Source of the DNA: Brevipalpus yothersi
Lineage: Eukaryota > Arthropoda > Arachnida > Trombidiformes > Tenuipalpidae
DNA: 64,000 bases
Assembly: GCA_003956705.1 (NCBI GenBank)
Contig: QZCP01000047.1
Coordinates: forward strand, 64,819 to 128,818
Reading direction: 5' to 3'
This document shows positions 24,724 to 37,199 of this stretch, piece after piece (positions within the stretch are counted from its first letter, which is position 1; every line of letters begins with the position of its first letter). Position numbers and translations under genes: made by a program. The notes under the pieces are model-generated. The model was not told the origin of the DNA. It was given only the letters and a program-made list of their open reading frames with translations, and did no database searches.

Positions 24724-27430
24724 ATGTTAAATACTTTAAATCGTCGTTTAAGAAGTCTTTCACTCAATTTGGATTCCATCAATTCTGTTGACAATGGAGC
24801 TGATCGTCGACGGTGCAGCTCAACTGGTCACAATAATCATCAAGTGATCATACAACACGAACTATCATCACCATGTAGCGACAATAATGGTCCGGTCAGT
24901 TGGTATGTAGATGAACCTGATCGTATTCGTTTTGGAACCGGATATGATAATCCAGTGTTCAATGAATTGAACTTGAAAATCAATGGTGACCCAACGCCCA
25001 AAATTGTGGTTGTGGACACTGATACATCAGTGGCAAAAAGTGCAAATATTATTCAACCTATCAGTGTAGAGAAATTGGAAAAATATCATACCGAATTCGA
25101 GGGAACCAATAATTTTTTGCGAAAAAATGTTCTCACAAACCAGAATGAACTCAAGGTTCCCGATAAAAGCAAAACTGATCTGAATGACTGGAACAATAAT
25201 CCACCATATCGCAAGGATCGGTCCTCTAGTACTTATTCGCGAATCAGTTTTGTTTCGTTTAGTGGTCAGCGAAAAAGTCGTCCCGAATTGCTGCAAGATG
25301 AATCACCATACAAAGCTCTACGTGAATTGATTATACCATGCTTGATTGCTGGTTTTGGCAATGTTGCAACCGGTGTGATACTAGCGATGGTTCAAACTTG
25401 GGAAGTTTTCGAAAATGTTCCTCAGCTCAACATTCTTGTACCAGCACTACTTGGTCTAAAAGGCAACGTTGAGATGACTCTGGCATCTCGATTGTCAACG
25501 CATGCAAATCTTGGTGATCTAGATGACCCAGTAGAAAGAAATCGTATGATTGTTGGAAATATGGCTCTAGTTCAGTGTCAAGCATCGACAGTTGGATTCA
25601 TTGCTCCAATGATTGCTCTGGCCGTTTCGTACATATCTCCAACCGAAGGTTCCGATCTAACACTTCATGAGGCTATCCTTTTGATGGCAGGATCGGTGAT
25701 CACTGCAAATCTTGCGAATCTCTTGCTTGGCTCGCTGATGTGTACGGTTGTGATTTTATCTCGTCGATTCAAGATCAATCCTGACAATATAGCTACCCCG
25801 ATTGCAGCTTCGTTCGGAGATTTGACCACAATGCTTTTCATTGCTTACATCAGTAAAATGTTATTCCGTATTATACATATGCCATGGATACAGATTGGAA
25901 TTTTAATCGCCACACTATCTATTATACCCTTCTTGGCTTACATAGCTAGCAAACAAAAGTGTACCCAACGTTTGCTAATCACCGGTTGGTTTCCGATTTG
26001 TGGAGCAATGTTACTTCAGATTACTGGTGGTTTAATTATGGAACACTCCTTGGAACATTTCACAAAGCTAGCAGCTTTTCAACCGGTGATAAATGGTAAG
26101 GAAAACTACTTCACATAAAGGTGTCAGGGTGCCAATCTATTTTACCTGTTTCGGTGTGATATTATCAATAATGTGATTGGAGGGAAAATCTTTCATCATC
26201 ATGATCATTATGTTTGCTTTAGATAGTTGAAAAGTGTGATGATCTTGTAAACTGCAACTCACAAACTTGTCAGTGAAAAAACTCAGAGGTCTATTGATCC
26301 AGATGATGATCAGAAATCACATCACGATGCTAGAATCGTTTGATCCCAGGCATTTCCAGGGACTTTATTTACTCAAAACTCTTTTCCGGGTTCTCAAGTG
26401 ATGGTTTAATTCAGAGTATCATGATAAACTATTCTCCAGGTATAATGATCCTCCAGATCAAATCTGCAAGTTGAGAAAGAAGAGTGTGAACATCACAATA
26501 TTATCATTGATTTAGCATCTAACTAGTTCAAGATCAGCTCTATTATCATGATATCCGGTTTTCATTCTGACGAAAAACATCAATAATCAGAATATGATCT
26601 CCTATGAAAATGGGGTCAAGGATATTCACCAAGAAAACCTATTCAACAATCGACTTGATAAATCATCGCCGTGAATTTTGCCGTGTCAAATCAAACGCCC
26701 AGAATCTAATCTAATAGTCTGATGTTTTATTTAAAAATTCAATTTCAAATCGTTTTAGGAGTTGGTGGAAATCTTGCAGCCGTTCAAACAAGTCGAATAT
26801 CAACTTATTTACATCGTCGAGCCCCCAAGAAATGTCTTCCGGAATGTGATGAGAATGTCTGTAGTTATCCTGGAAAAGTTTTCTTCAATGAAGCAAGTAA
26901 GTTTTGTCGTTAGAACTTATACTTTGCATTTTAATTCAAATTTAATTAACCTTCTCGTTTCTTATTGCTTTCAAGGTGCCCACTCCATCATGGCTCGATT
27001 GTTGTTATGTCTTTCCATTCCTAGTCATATTCTATTTATTTTTCTCATCAAACTCGTGCGTGATCGATTCACAATGACCCCGCTATTTTTCACTTGCTAC
27101 TTGATAGCAGCAGTTTTTCAAGTGGCAATCCTCATTCAGATCTCTTACACATTGGTTCATTTTCTTTGGAAGAAAGGTTTCAATCCAGATAATTCAGCTC
27201 TACCCTTTTTGACTGCTTTAGGAGATTTAATTGGCTCAGCTTTACTTGCCGTAGCATTTGTAGTTTTGATGCTATTTAGTGACATTAATGCTGAAATTTC
27301 GAGTGAACCAAATATTCATAAAATTATTCATCCATCCAAATATTTGACAACAACACCCGCTTCAACCGAATCCACAACTTTTGATGCTTTCACGACATTC
27401 ATTACCCCATATTTTACAAAGAACTTCTAA
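24724..27430 (+). CDS. SLC41-type (MgtE-like) magnesium transporter, copy A
   Basis: Three exons, 24724-26095, 26759-26896 and 26976-27430, give 654 residues. After a hydrophilic cytosolic N-terminus of about 195 residues come two MgtE-like membrane repeats. Repeat 1 carries NILVPALLGLKGNVEMTLAS and NPDNIATPIAASFGDL; repeat 2 carries GVGGNLAAVQTSRISTYLHR and NPDNSALPFLTALGDLIGSA. The paired Asp-containing PDN and GDL motifs line the cation path in this family. SLC41 proteins move magnesium across plasma or mitochondrial membranes, by Na+/Mg2+ exchange in characterised members. About ten membrane segments are expected. The C-terminus is Thr/Ser-rich. A related gene follows in tandem 1 kb downstream and four degraded relatives lie elsewhere in the window. 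Confidence 0.94.
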
Positions 27431-28424
27431 TACACATGTTTTATGTCTTTTTTTGGTCTACGTTTATTTATATCATGTATGAAAAAATTGGTTACAAGGA
27501 TTGACTCGTATTCGAAAGTGTGATTGGGTTGTGCTTACTAACTTGCTCACAATAATCTTCACCATTGTCTCACACATATCGAAATGGACATCCAGGGATG
27601 AAAATCTATTGTGATTAGAGATATATCTCAAGTCGGATGCTACTTAAGTCACTCAGTAATATTCGATTCCAAGGTAGAATTTGAATCGTCAGAATCTTTG
27701 CATATCAATTACGTATCAGTTGATGGCTCTGAGTTCCAGAGAAATCCTAATCAAATGTTATTTGGTTCATTGAGGAGTTAGATGTTCAGAATCACTTTAG
27801 CTCCTTAGTTGAAGAATCAGGAGGACAGTTCCCTCGTCAAAGCGAATTTGATATAGAGTTCAATGTTTATTTGAATAGTGATACAAAAGTTCAACACTCC
27901 TTGTCCTTGCACCTACAACAGGTAACATTCTGTTGAATGATCAAGACAGCTCTTAAGAGATATTCAACAGAGGTATGCACAAGCGGTTTATCAAAACATG
28001 TAAAAAGAGAGAGAGAGAGAGATAATTTCTGTAGTGATGATCAAGCAGAGGAATGATGTATAGCATTTTCGTGGACAAACGATGAAAAAGTATTGAGTTC
28101 TGAGTAATGATTACGCCTTTCATTCGGAAATTTATCAATCTTTACATGAGTGGAGAGAGTGAGAATGGATGAACAATTCATCATCATATGATAAACAAAA
28201 AAGGTAAGAATAATGGACCATTATCTGTGGTTAATACATAATCAGTTTTAATTCATCCAAAATTCACTTGACAAAACGGTTGAAAAATCGGTATCACATC
28301 AATTTTTGCAAATCAGTGTATTCATCATTTAGCGAGATGTTTTCCACTCCTCGCTAATTGATACTCGATTGATTAGCATTTATTCACTATTCTTTCGATT
28401 TTTTCCTAATTTTTGATTGTAAAA
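27431..28424. other. Spacer between the two SLC41 genes
   Basis: One kilobase of AT-rich sequence with a short GA tract near 28006-28022. No gene seen. Confidence 0.7.
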
Positions 28425-30594
28425 ATGGTGATTGCTTCAGATAATTGTGTAAAGAGGCAGACTGACCAAACAAATCCCATTACAAGGTTGGAAAATGGTT
28501 CTGACCCACTCGACGAACCCAAAAGTGACCCAGCTAGTCATCAAATGGTTTCACCCACAACTGAATTGAATCTGATTGACTGGGACATAGGTAAATCAGA
28601 TCTTATTGAAGGTAATTCATTTTTCAAGAATGATGTGTTCAATCCATTCGTCTTCAGAATTGATGATGAACAGAATCAGCAAACCAAGAAATTGAGTCGG
28701 AATACTTCAAGCCCCACTTCGACAACGAATCTTCCTTTGAAAGATGTGAATCCAAGTGAACCACTAAGTGTCGAGAAACTTTTCAAAGATTACACAATAG
28801 CGAACTTTCCCACCAATAATAATATCGAAGCCAACGAAAGGGATCTAGGATTAATCACGACTGAGGGTGATCGAAATGATTTGAACAACAACTATTGCAA
28901 TCGGCAAAATACAGTTCCATGTTCTCCAACTGGTACCATACCATCCAATGACCATAATCACCAAGATGATCAAAAACAGTCAAATGAATCTCCTTACAAA
29001 GCATTACGCGAGTTAATAGTTCCATGTCTAATTGCGGGTCTCGGAAGTGTTGCAACTGGTATCATACTGGCAATGGTACAAACATGGGAAGTTTTCGAAA
29101 AGGTACCCCAATTGAATATTCTTGTGCCAGCTTTATTGGGTTTGAAGGACAATGTTGCTATGACCCTAGCCTCTCGTCTGTCTACTTTCGCAAATCTTGG
29201 CGGTTTCGATGATTCATTTGGAAAGAATCGACTGATAATCTCAAATATGGCTCTAGCCCAATGTCAAGCCTCAACTGTTGGACTTTTCACACCTTTCATT
29301 GCTGTTGCTGTTTCTTACATATCTCCATCTGAGCGGCATAATCTTACCTTCAACAAGATTGTTCTCTTGATAACTGGATCATTGATCACTTCAAATGTTG
29401 CGAATTTCTTTCTAAACTTGATGATTTGCTGTCTAATTGCTTTGTGTCATCGCTTTAAGATAAATCCTGACAATATAGCCACTCCGTTGGCAGCTTCTTT
29501 TGGAGATTTGACCACAATGTTATCGATAGCTTACATCAGTAGATCATTGTTTCTAATCGAACATTTACCTGGCATTCAGATAGGAATCCTGAGTGGAATG
29601 TTATCACTGATCCCTCTCTACGCCCTTGTAGCCAGCAAGTGTATCTTCACCAAGCGTATACTGATTGGCGGTTGGTTTCCGATTTGTGGCGCAATGCTGA
29701 TCCAGATTACAGGTGGCTTGATAATGGAAAACTCTTTGAGTCGCTTCACAAAGCTGGCTGTTTTTCAGCCTCTCATGAATGGTAAGAATCCATTGTAAAG
29801 GATTCGCCAAAATTTGAAATCCTTAATTCTCTTCGATTCATGAGGGCTATGTCAGTGACCCTTAGTTTCATAGATGATTTCAATTGAATCTTAGGAATTA
29901 ATATTCTTATTTTAACTAATCATCATGAAATTCTAGGAATTGGAAGTAATCTGGGAGCAATTCAGACAAGCCGTAATTCTACATATTTCAATCGAAGAAA
30001 ACCTGGTGTCTACCTAATAGAGAATGAAGGTGATTCCTTTGAAGGAATGATGGATGTTTCCTACAAAAAAGCAAGTAAGCTATTCTTGAACTAATATTTT
30101 GGCACTTATTAAGAGAATGTTTTCCTGATTGCTTTTAGGTTCACACTCAAGTATGGCCCGATTGTTACTATTGTTTTCGATACCTTGCCATATTTTATTT
30201 ATCTTCTTCATCAAATTGGTCTACAATCACTTCACCATGACTCCATTATTCTTCATCTGCTACATAGTAGCAGCCATTATTCAAGTGGCCATTCTGATAC
30301 AAATCTCTTATTCATTGGTACTTTTTCTTTGGAAAAGAGGCTTCAATCCAGACAATACAGCTTTGCCGTTTCTGACTGCTTTTGGAGATTTGATTGGATC
30401 GGCTCTTCTAGCGATAGCTTTTATAGTCATGATGCTTTTCAATGATGTGAATGCTGAAAATGAAACTATCATGATTTCAGCGGGTAAGCATCATGCAAGC
30501 TACTCATCCTCATCTTATTTATCTCATTTTTTCTCTTTTCGTCTCATCAGAGACGACCACGACTCTTCCAGCCTATTTGCTTGATGGTAGCTGA
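28425..30594 (+). CDS. SLC41-type magnesium transporter, copy B
   Basis: Four exons, 28425-29781, 29937-30074, 30139-30483 and 30551-30594, give 627 residues. The first ATG is at 28425. Introns 1 and 2 sit at the same places as in copy A, and the exon at 29937 is 138 bases in both, so this is a tandem duplicate. Repeat 1 has NILVPALLGLKDNVAMTLAS and NPDNIATPLAASFGDL; repeat 2 has GIGSNLGAIQTSRNSTYFNR and NPDNTALPFLTAFGDLIGSA. The short last exon (TTTLPAYLLDG) is supported by a similar ending in the broken copy at 58-59 kb; reading through the intron would give an unrelated tail. The GVGGN turn of copy A is GIGSN here. The cytosolic N-terminus differs strongly from copy A, while the membrane part is well conserved. 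Confidence 0.93.
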
Positions 30595-32847
30595 GAAGTC
30601 TGAGTGATTCAAACTGAGTAACGATGATGAGCTTTCCCGAAATGTGCTGATTAGTTTATCAATCATCTCGAGGCTAACAAGGCATGAGAAGAGAATTTTC
30701 TGTTCATGGGTTCATTCTGACGATTTTCCCAGAGAGATGTCGGCATGGATGGTGAAAATCGAGGTTTTAAATCAGAAATGCACCAGAGTTTGAAAAGTTG
30801 CTATTTCCAATCACCTCAAGATTCCAAAAAGATTGATGACTAAACATCGGTGATAAAGTAGAATATGAGATAGAGCTCAGTCTCAAGCTCGATAAACGTC
30901 CAAGAAAAGTGATCAGTAGAATAATCAATGTCAATAAGAAAACCGCTACAAATGCTCAAGGTATTTCCCGTATTTTACTCGCCATGGAGTAGTTATACAG
31001 AAACTGATTCTTTCTGGAAAGAGCCTAGAGAAATTCGGATTTCCTCTCGATGATCTACAAGTGAAATCAAATGGTGGAATACATGACTTCCAGCATAACC
31101 GGTAGCTTCAAATATTCTCAAATCGACTTCATGATATTCAATTCTTTCTTCACTTTATATTCTTGCACCAACGAGGCAATGTCAGAAAAATACTCACACC
31201 GTGAGAATTTCTTGCTGCTAAAACTAAAACATTTCCATTATTTATGGCCGATAATATTCATCTACTCACTCTTGACGTCTCCTGTCGCAAACATCTTTCG
31301 AATAAAAGATCATCAAGTTCTACTCATGGCCAGAAAAGTAGAGAGCATCACAAGAACTAGAGAAAACTAATGTAATAAAGAGATAAATTGCACCTAGTAT
31401 TTGGAATGAAACAATCCTGGCTCACGAGCTAGATGGTGATGATATCGAAACTCAAACAACTTCGGATCAACGTTACCATATCTAGACGCATTCTTTGATA
31501 GAGAGAAAACTGTGTGCCACCGTTTCTCTATCGGTTCTCATCGCTTCAATTAGATTGAGGGATTGATGACACTTCAATTGAGTCTCGTTGATCGTTAAAA
31601 TCTTGGTTATTGGCAGTGTTAATCGAATATCAATTTGATATTTTGGTACAAAGTGGCAGGTAGCTCGAAATTCCATCTCCCCTCTCCCAGCAAAGAGATC
31701 AAGGAAAATTCGTGGAGCAATTAAGAAGAGATGGGATATAGATGATAAATCACGCTTCAATTTCAAAAGGGAATCTGAATGCTGCTTTGATAGAGCAACA
31801 ATCAAAACTTTTGAAGCAAACTCTTCTGCTCTCCGGTAACTCACTTTTTCTTCACATTCTTGGGATATAGAAGTGATCCCAGAAGAAGTGGCATCGAACT
31901 GTTATTTGCCAGTTGTGAAATCGTTATCTTTGTATAATGTGATCAAAACAAAGTGCTAGCAGACCAAATTGATGTTTCTCTACTGTTTTGTTAAAAAATC
32001 AGTCCTCACGATCACTTCAATACAGTCAGTGGTATCAGTGAGTGCTTCAGGGAGAAGATGATCGTTGACTTCCACAGTTTTTCTGGGGTTTCAAAGACAG
32101 CTGAGAAAACTGTCTTCAAATTCATTTTGGCTGACAATACTAGTCTCAATGATTGAGTTCGAAAATTGGTCAAAATAGTCAGGTAGATTGCTTTCTTTCC
32201 TTTTGATCAACTCTTGTAATTGAGAAGAAACAATATCGTGATCATAATCAGGGTCCAAAAAAGTTTATCTGTGGAAGCTTTTTCATGCCCGAACGATATG
32301 TTCATTTTCTATCTCTTTCTTTCTCAGATTGCTTGTGGTCTTGAATTCTCATTGGACCTTGATCGAGTTGAATGTGATGAAAATGTAATTTTTGTGTGTA
32401 TAAGGAATAGTTTAGAGTGGATAGATAAGCTGTTGAAAATGAGAAAAACCCATATCAAACTCCTTGGTTGGATCTATTCCCATCAAAATGCTGAGATTGC
32501 GAAATCATCAAAATTTCGGAAAATGTCTACAAGCGTGATCATGCAGTGCAATACAATCTCTCTCTATGCAATCCAAGAAGATTAGCAAGATGATAATCAT
32601 TCAATTTGAGGTAAAAATATTTTCATCATAATAAGATAGAGACAAACATTTGACTGGTTTCAAAAAGCTAGATGCAATAAAATGGATGAAATTAGTGCAC
32701 CAATTTTGAGACGATTGGTCCAGACCATCATGGAGGAAAGTTGAAATACATGTACATGTATATATCACATCATATATATTCTTCACGTCTTTGCTATCAT
32801 TTTCTCCTCGATGAACATAATCGAAGCAAGTTGAATGTTGTAGGACT
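30595..32847. other. Intergenic spacer, 2.2 kb
   Basis: AT-rich spacer. Frames at 31482-31844 (-) and 32220-32585 (+) reach 120 codons, but neither shows a family motif nor clear splice structure. From about 32640 the sequence matches the flank of the second cathepsin-like copy (61670 onward) and is the end of a segmental duplication. Confidence 0.55.
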
Positions 32848-34203
32848 TTATCGACTTGGATCGATTGAACTACCAGAAACAATAATATCTTCGATACCAC
32901 TTTCATTGAAGCCTCGACGAATTTTGAAATACCCTTGTATCCGAAGTAAGATGATGAAAATAGGTAATGAGATTGTTTATCATTCCATAGATTGTTCAAT
33001 ACTCACCTCCATCACCCCAAGATGTTCCCCATGAGTTGGCCGCCAGTCAGTGGGGAACATCATTCTCTATTCCCCATCCAATAATTTTCACTGAATGATA
33101 TCCTATGATTTCTATACTTTCCACTCTATAAATTCCTGGAACAGAGAACGGCCATTGAGTGATTGACTCCTTGATACATATCTACTCTGCTTCAATTCTT
33201 ACCTGACTTATAAAACAAAAAATCTACATAGACAGTCATAGCAGATTGAACGGGACTGTAAAAGGCTAAATTTATCTCAATTCCCTCAACTAGAGGATGA
33301 AGTTGATAGCAACTAACTCCATGGTGTTTATCCATTGAATAGGACTTTGAATATCCCGTCTGAGACACTTGAGAACATTTTGGTGTTGGTGCTGGTGGCT
33401 CACCGCGATGACCCGGCTCGATGGAATATGATTTACAGCCTCCTCCTTTATACAAATCACCAGTGACTATCCTCTTCTCAAGTTAATGCACCCAAGCATC
33501 GAAGAAATCAGGAGAATGATTACAGTCACCAATTCCAGCGCAAGGAATTAGATCTTCAGCTGATATATTGACTTTGATGGAGCCTGCAGAATCGATGCAA
33601 ATATGATCTCATATCGCACTCACTGCGGCGAAAGCCCAGGCAGTATCAGAGTTGGACTGATCTCTGATCAATGAGCTGAATAAAAAGTGTGAAAATAGAT
33701 AGCAAAAAGATGCGATCGTTGGGTCAAAGAGTAGATGAAAAATTATGCTTTGGTTGTTCAGATGATGGGAAAGAGAAACTCAGATTTGTGAGAGTTTCTA
33801 TCTTCTCTCACTCGATACTGATAGAGACTCACATGATAGAACTGCACTGTCGCTAGTGAGTTCTGGCATCAAAAGTGTCATTCTCGTAGTTTTCCAAAGT
33901 CTCGGGAGATAGTTGGAGGGATCCATTTCGGAACCGATTTCGGGATTCATCTTGGGACCAGTTCCCTGTTTGAGATATTAATACTACAGTAGTCTCTTTA
34001 CATATTCAAGCTTGGATGGATCAAAGTTCCTGCCAGCCTAAATAGTAGAGTTTTGTTGAGATCATACCTTTTTTTGGGCTCAGAGAGTTGATCCAATCGA
34101 TCATCTCATCAGAGAGAGGATTTGATCCACCTAGGAATTCACTTCTAGCACCTTCTCTGAGCACCAACAAACAGTATAAAATAACTTTGAGGATGATAGC
34201 CAT
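32848..34203 (-). pseudogene. Cathepsin B-like cysteine protease pseudogene, copy 1
   Basis: Reading leftward from a signal-peptide start at 34203 (MAIILKVILYCLLVLREG), the cathepsin B exon order is clear. There is a propeptide piece, an active-site exon near 33675-33210 (GGGCKSYSIEPGHRGEPP, then TPKCSQV), an exon with GYHSVKIIGWG and AANSWGTSWGDG, and a last exon with YFKIRRGFNESGIE ending at 32848. It is dead. Stop codons occur after LEYVKRLL, after AAVSAI, after DAWVH and after ENDVPH. The catalytic Cys region reads NSDTAWAF instead of the family CGSCWAF. Compared with copy 2, a deletion removed the end of exon 1 (NTTWK), its donor and most of intron 1. The His and Asn regions survive. The copy at 61848-63308 is better preserved. 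Confidence 0.85.
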
Positions 34204-35204
34204 TTTCTCCAATCAGGGTTGTTTACAGTCAATTTGATTTAATTGCAGAACTATTCCAATTTGGCATCACAGTAGGTTAAATATCCGTGAAACATCCGTT
34301 TATATGAATATATTTGAGCCGTATGATCCTTCTCTGAAAATTAAGTTCCACTCGTAATGAATCGATATTTTTCATCCAAATTCTAGGGAGATGATCTGCT
34401 TTCATGGAAATCTTTATCACCATTGATAATGCCAGTAACTCAATTATTGTTTACATTTCACTGGAAATGCAGGGTCATCTCAAAATTTCTTTATAAGATA
34501 GGGAACAATGGAAATAGATCAGATAAAGAATAGTTTGACCTGAATCTATCATAAATCATTCCATTTGCTATTCACCAGAACTCTCACTTAATCTCATCCA
34601 ACTAATTTATCACTGTTCTTATCTAACCATACAATGAGAAAGGAGAGCCTCAATCCCTGCATGTTTTATTAGGGTTTCCGTTGAATTTATGCATTTGGTG
34701 GGAAAATTTCGTTGATTGAAAATTTTTGGATCTTTCTCAAGCGAAGAGCATTAGAACTGTAGCGGAAATTAAGAATTTTTTTGATTCCACTACTCTCATG
34801 GCCAGCATGGACTCAATTCGCTCGATGCTTTGTCAAATAAGGAACTCTAGAAAGCTGTCATGGAAAGATTTCAAGACTCTTCGAAAACTGACAACATAAT
34901 CTCTGTCTTTCTCTCTCTTACTCTTCCTCTGTTCTCGATCCAAATATTTAACAATAACCCAAAAGAGCCTAACAACACTCTTGAGATCCGCTCTTATGAC
35001 TGGATTTTTTATACTAGAATTTTATATCAATTTATGATTTTATATTCTTTTTGCTTACAATCACTCAATTCAATGAACAGAATCATAGCTTTATAGATAA
35101 GGGCTTGAACACAACATACGAATAACGCTAAAAATGAACCCATCATGAGATATTTCATCATGCTTGCTTCGATGGTTCCTTTTCTCACCTTTTATTGTAC
35201 CTGA
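34204..35204. other. 5' flank of the cathepsin pseudogene and spacer
   Basis: To about 34545 the sequence is alignable to 63309-63645 and belongs to the duplicated block. The rest is AT-rich without recognisable coding. Confidence 0.55.
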
Positions 35205-35350
35205 ATTCGGATCCAGATTGATATCCTGGTTGCGTTGCTAGCTGCAATTTCATTTCTCGCTAAAACAGCCAGTAAACAAAATTTCACGAGAGGCTTACTG
35301 ATCACTGGTTGGTTTCCAACTTGTGGAGCAATGTTGATACAGAGCAAACT
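35205..35350 (+). pseudogene. SLC41 fragment (end of first membrane repeat)
   Basis: One frame reads IDILVALLAAISFLAKTASK, then RGLLITGWFPTCGAMLIQ, which matches residues around 395-440 of copies A and B (LLITGWFPICGAMLLQ). It starts and stops abruptly, with no flanking exons, so it is a small relic. Confidence 0.8.
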
Positions 35351-36044
35351 AGTGAGCACATCCCATGATTAGAGTGACAATAATTACCTTTTATGATCAT
35401 TTATGAAAATTTCTCGAGAAATCGAGCTGAAAGGAAAACAATCAAAAATAAATTATCAATGGTATGTATTGATTGTTCAAGAATATTCATTTACATAAGA
35501 TAGCTTGGTGATAACATGCTAGGATTGATGCTCGCCTTTCTCATGGTATGGTAAGATGGGAACAGCGATAAATCGGTTGGAGGGGGTTGAGTGAGAATTC
35601 TGGTGAATTTTATATAAAATGATGTATGATAGATTGAAAATGATAGATCTGCGTAGAAAAGTCATTAGAAACTGTAACTTAAAATCATGAAGTCAATTTG
35701 GTGTCTACACTTTATTCTCTGCTTGAGTGACCTAATCGTCGCAACATTTGACAACCCTGATAATGAAGGTGCTCAAAACTGGGCTGTTCTGGTTTCTGGA
35801 GGATATGGATACCTCAATTATCGATGTGAAGCCAATGTGTGTCATGCATATCAAGACCTGGTGGCCCATGGAATTCCTCAGTCGAATATCATTACCATGA
35901 TGTATGATGATATAGTGAATGATACGAGTAATCCTTATCCTGGAAAGTTGATCAATCAGCCTGATGGCCCTGATGTTTATCAAGGAGTTGTAAAAGACTT
36001 TACTGGTGAAGATGTGACCAAGGAGAACTTTCTAAAAGTTCTAC

Positions 36045-36050
36045 TCGGTG
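36045..36050. repeat. Target-site duplication, left copy (TCGGTG)
   Basis: TCGGTG directly precedes the LTR and recurs directly after it at 37194-37199. Only one copy is needed to restore the legumain frame. Confidence 0.8.
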
Positions 36051-37193
36051 TGAGCACTTCCTGCGAGAAGCAGAGGACGTGTCGAAGTGTCAGCTTAAAG
36101 CCTTGCGCTTCGAATCGACAAAACAATTTATTTTGGGCTAACCCGGTTAAGCCGATTAGGGCTCGAATCCGAGAGAATCTCAAACCACTGGTTGTACCAG
36201 ATACCAATACAGTTTCCGACAACCAGATCAAATTATGGCTATGCCAATAACAGTTTACCAAACCAACGAGTTACCAGTGGCAATAGCCAACAAATAGCAG
36301 CAATAACAATGACAAAATGAACTGAGCTAAGATGGCAGTTTCTTACTCAGCGTACAGGTAATACCAAAGAAGCGAGCGAAGCGAGCCTTAACCTAAGGAA
36401 CCCGGCTTTGCCGATAACAAACAACGATTCCAGGGAACATCCACTGAATCGGCAATACAAAAAGAGATGATCTCAGGAACCACGTCCAATCTTGACCATA
36501 TACAAAACACACCGTCAAAGGAAACCAAAGTCCTATGTGACTGACAATGAACTACGTTCAACAAAACAAAACAAAATGAGTTACACTCAATACTGTTTAT
36601 TACAAACAACAAGTGGCTGAGCCAAGAGTTCTGGCAGGGTAACTACTTGCTACAACACACTACAAACAACAAGACAATTGAGAGTTCTGGCAGGGTAACT
36701 ACTCAATACCATACACATCGACACGATGGTATGACCAACAAGACAAACACTACTGGGGAGGAAGTAAAACATTTACATACACTCACATACCAACATGGCA
36801 TAACCAGTATACTGACTGGGAAAGACAGCTAAGGGTTCTGGCAGGGTAACCACTTAATACAACTGATCTTCCAACAGTGTAATGACTGGGAAAGACAGCC
36901 AAGGGCTCTGGCAGGGTAACCACTTGACACAATGTACAAATCCGCAGTGAAGAGAAACAGATTGAGCGGTGGTATTTATACCACTTACAAAAAGGTTAAA
37001 CCTAAGGTTATCAGGAAGACAATCATGTTATCTTAACCACAATCGGAATGATCCGAGAATTAAACAACTCTAACCAACAATTGAGCGAATCAACATGGCG
37101 AGTGACAACTCGGGTGGGGAAAACAATGACATGTGGAGACGATCTCCAGCGCCAGGAGAAGAAAATGATGAGCAGTCGAAGCCCCCTCTAACA
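36051..37193 (-). mobile_element. Solo LTR inside the legumain-like gene
   Basis: A 1,143-base insertion is bounded by TGAGCAC and CTCTAACA on the plus strand, hence TGTTAGAG...GTGCTCA in minus orientation, with TG...CA ends. A TCGGTG duplication flanks it. In minus orientation it has a TATA box (TATAAATACC, 36980-36971) and, further on, AATAAA (36132-36127), consistent with the U3, R and U5 layout. No gag or pol sequence remains, so it probably arose by LTR-LTR recombination. Its sequence is unrelated to the LTR of the 13 kb element. It contains four copies of a motif like TTCTGGCAGGGTAACYACTT starting near 36629, 36685, 36836 and 36906. Confidence 0.8.
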
Positions 37194-37199
37194 TCGGTG
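37194..37199. repeat. Target-site duplication, right copy (TCGGTG)
   Basis: Matches 36045-36050 at the other end of the solo LTR. Confidence 0.8.

Noticed and set aside
31482..32585. Two frames of about 120 codons in the spacer before cathepsin copy 1
   Set aside because: No motifs, no splice structure, and composition like surrounding non-coding DNA.
36050..36250. Continuation of the legumain frame past 36050
   Set aside because: The added residues are encoded by the solo LTR and resemble nothing in legumains; the true continuation is at 37200.
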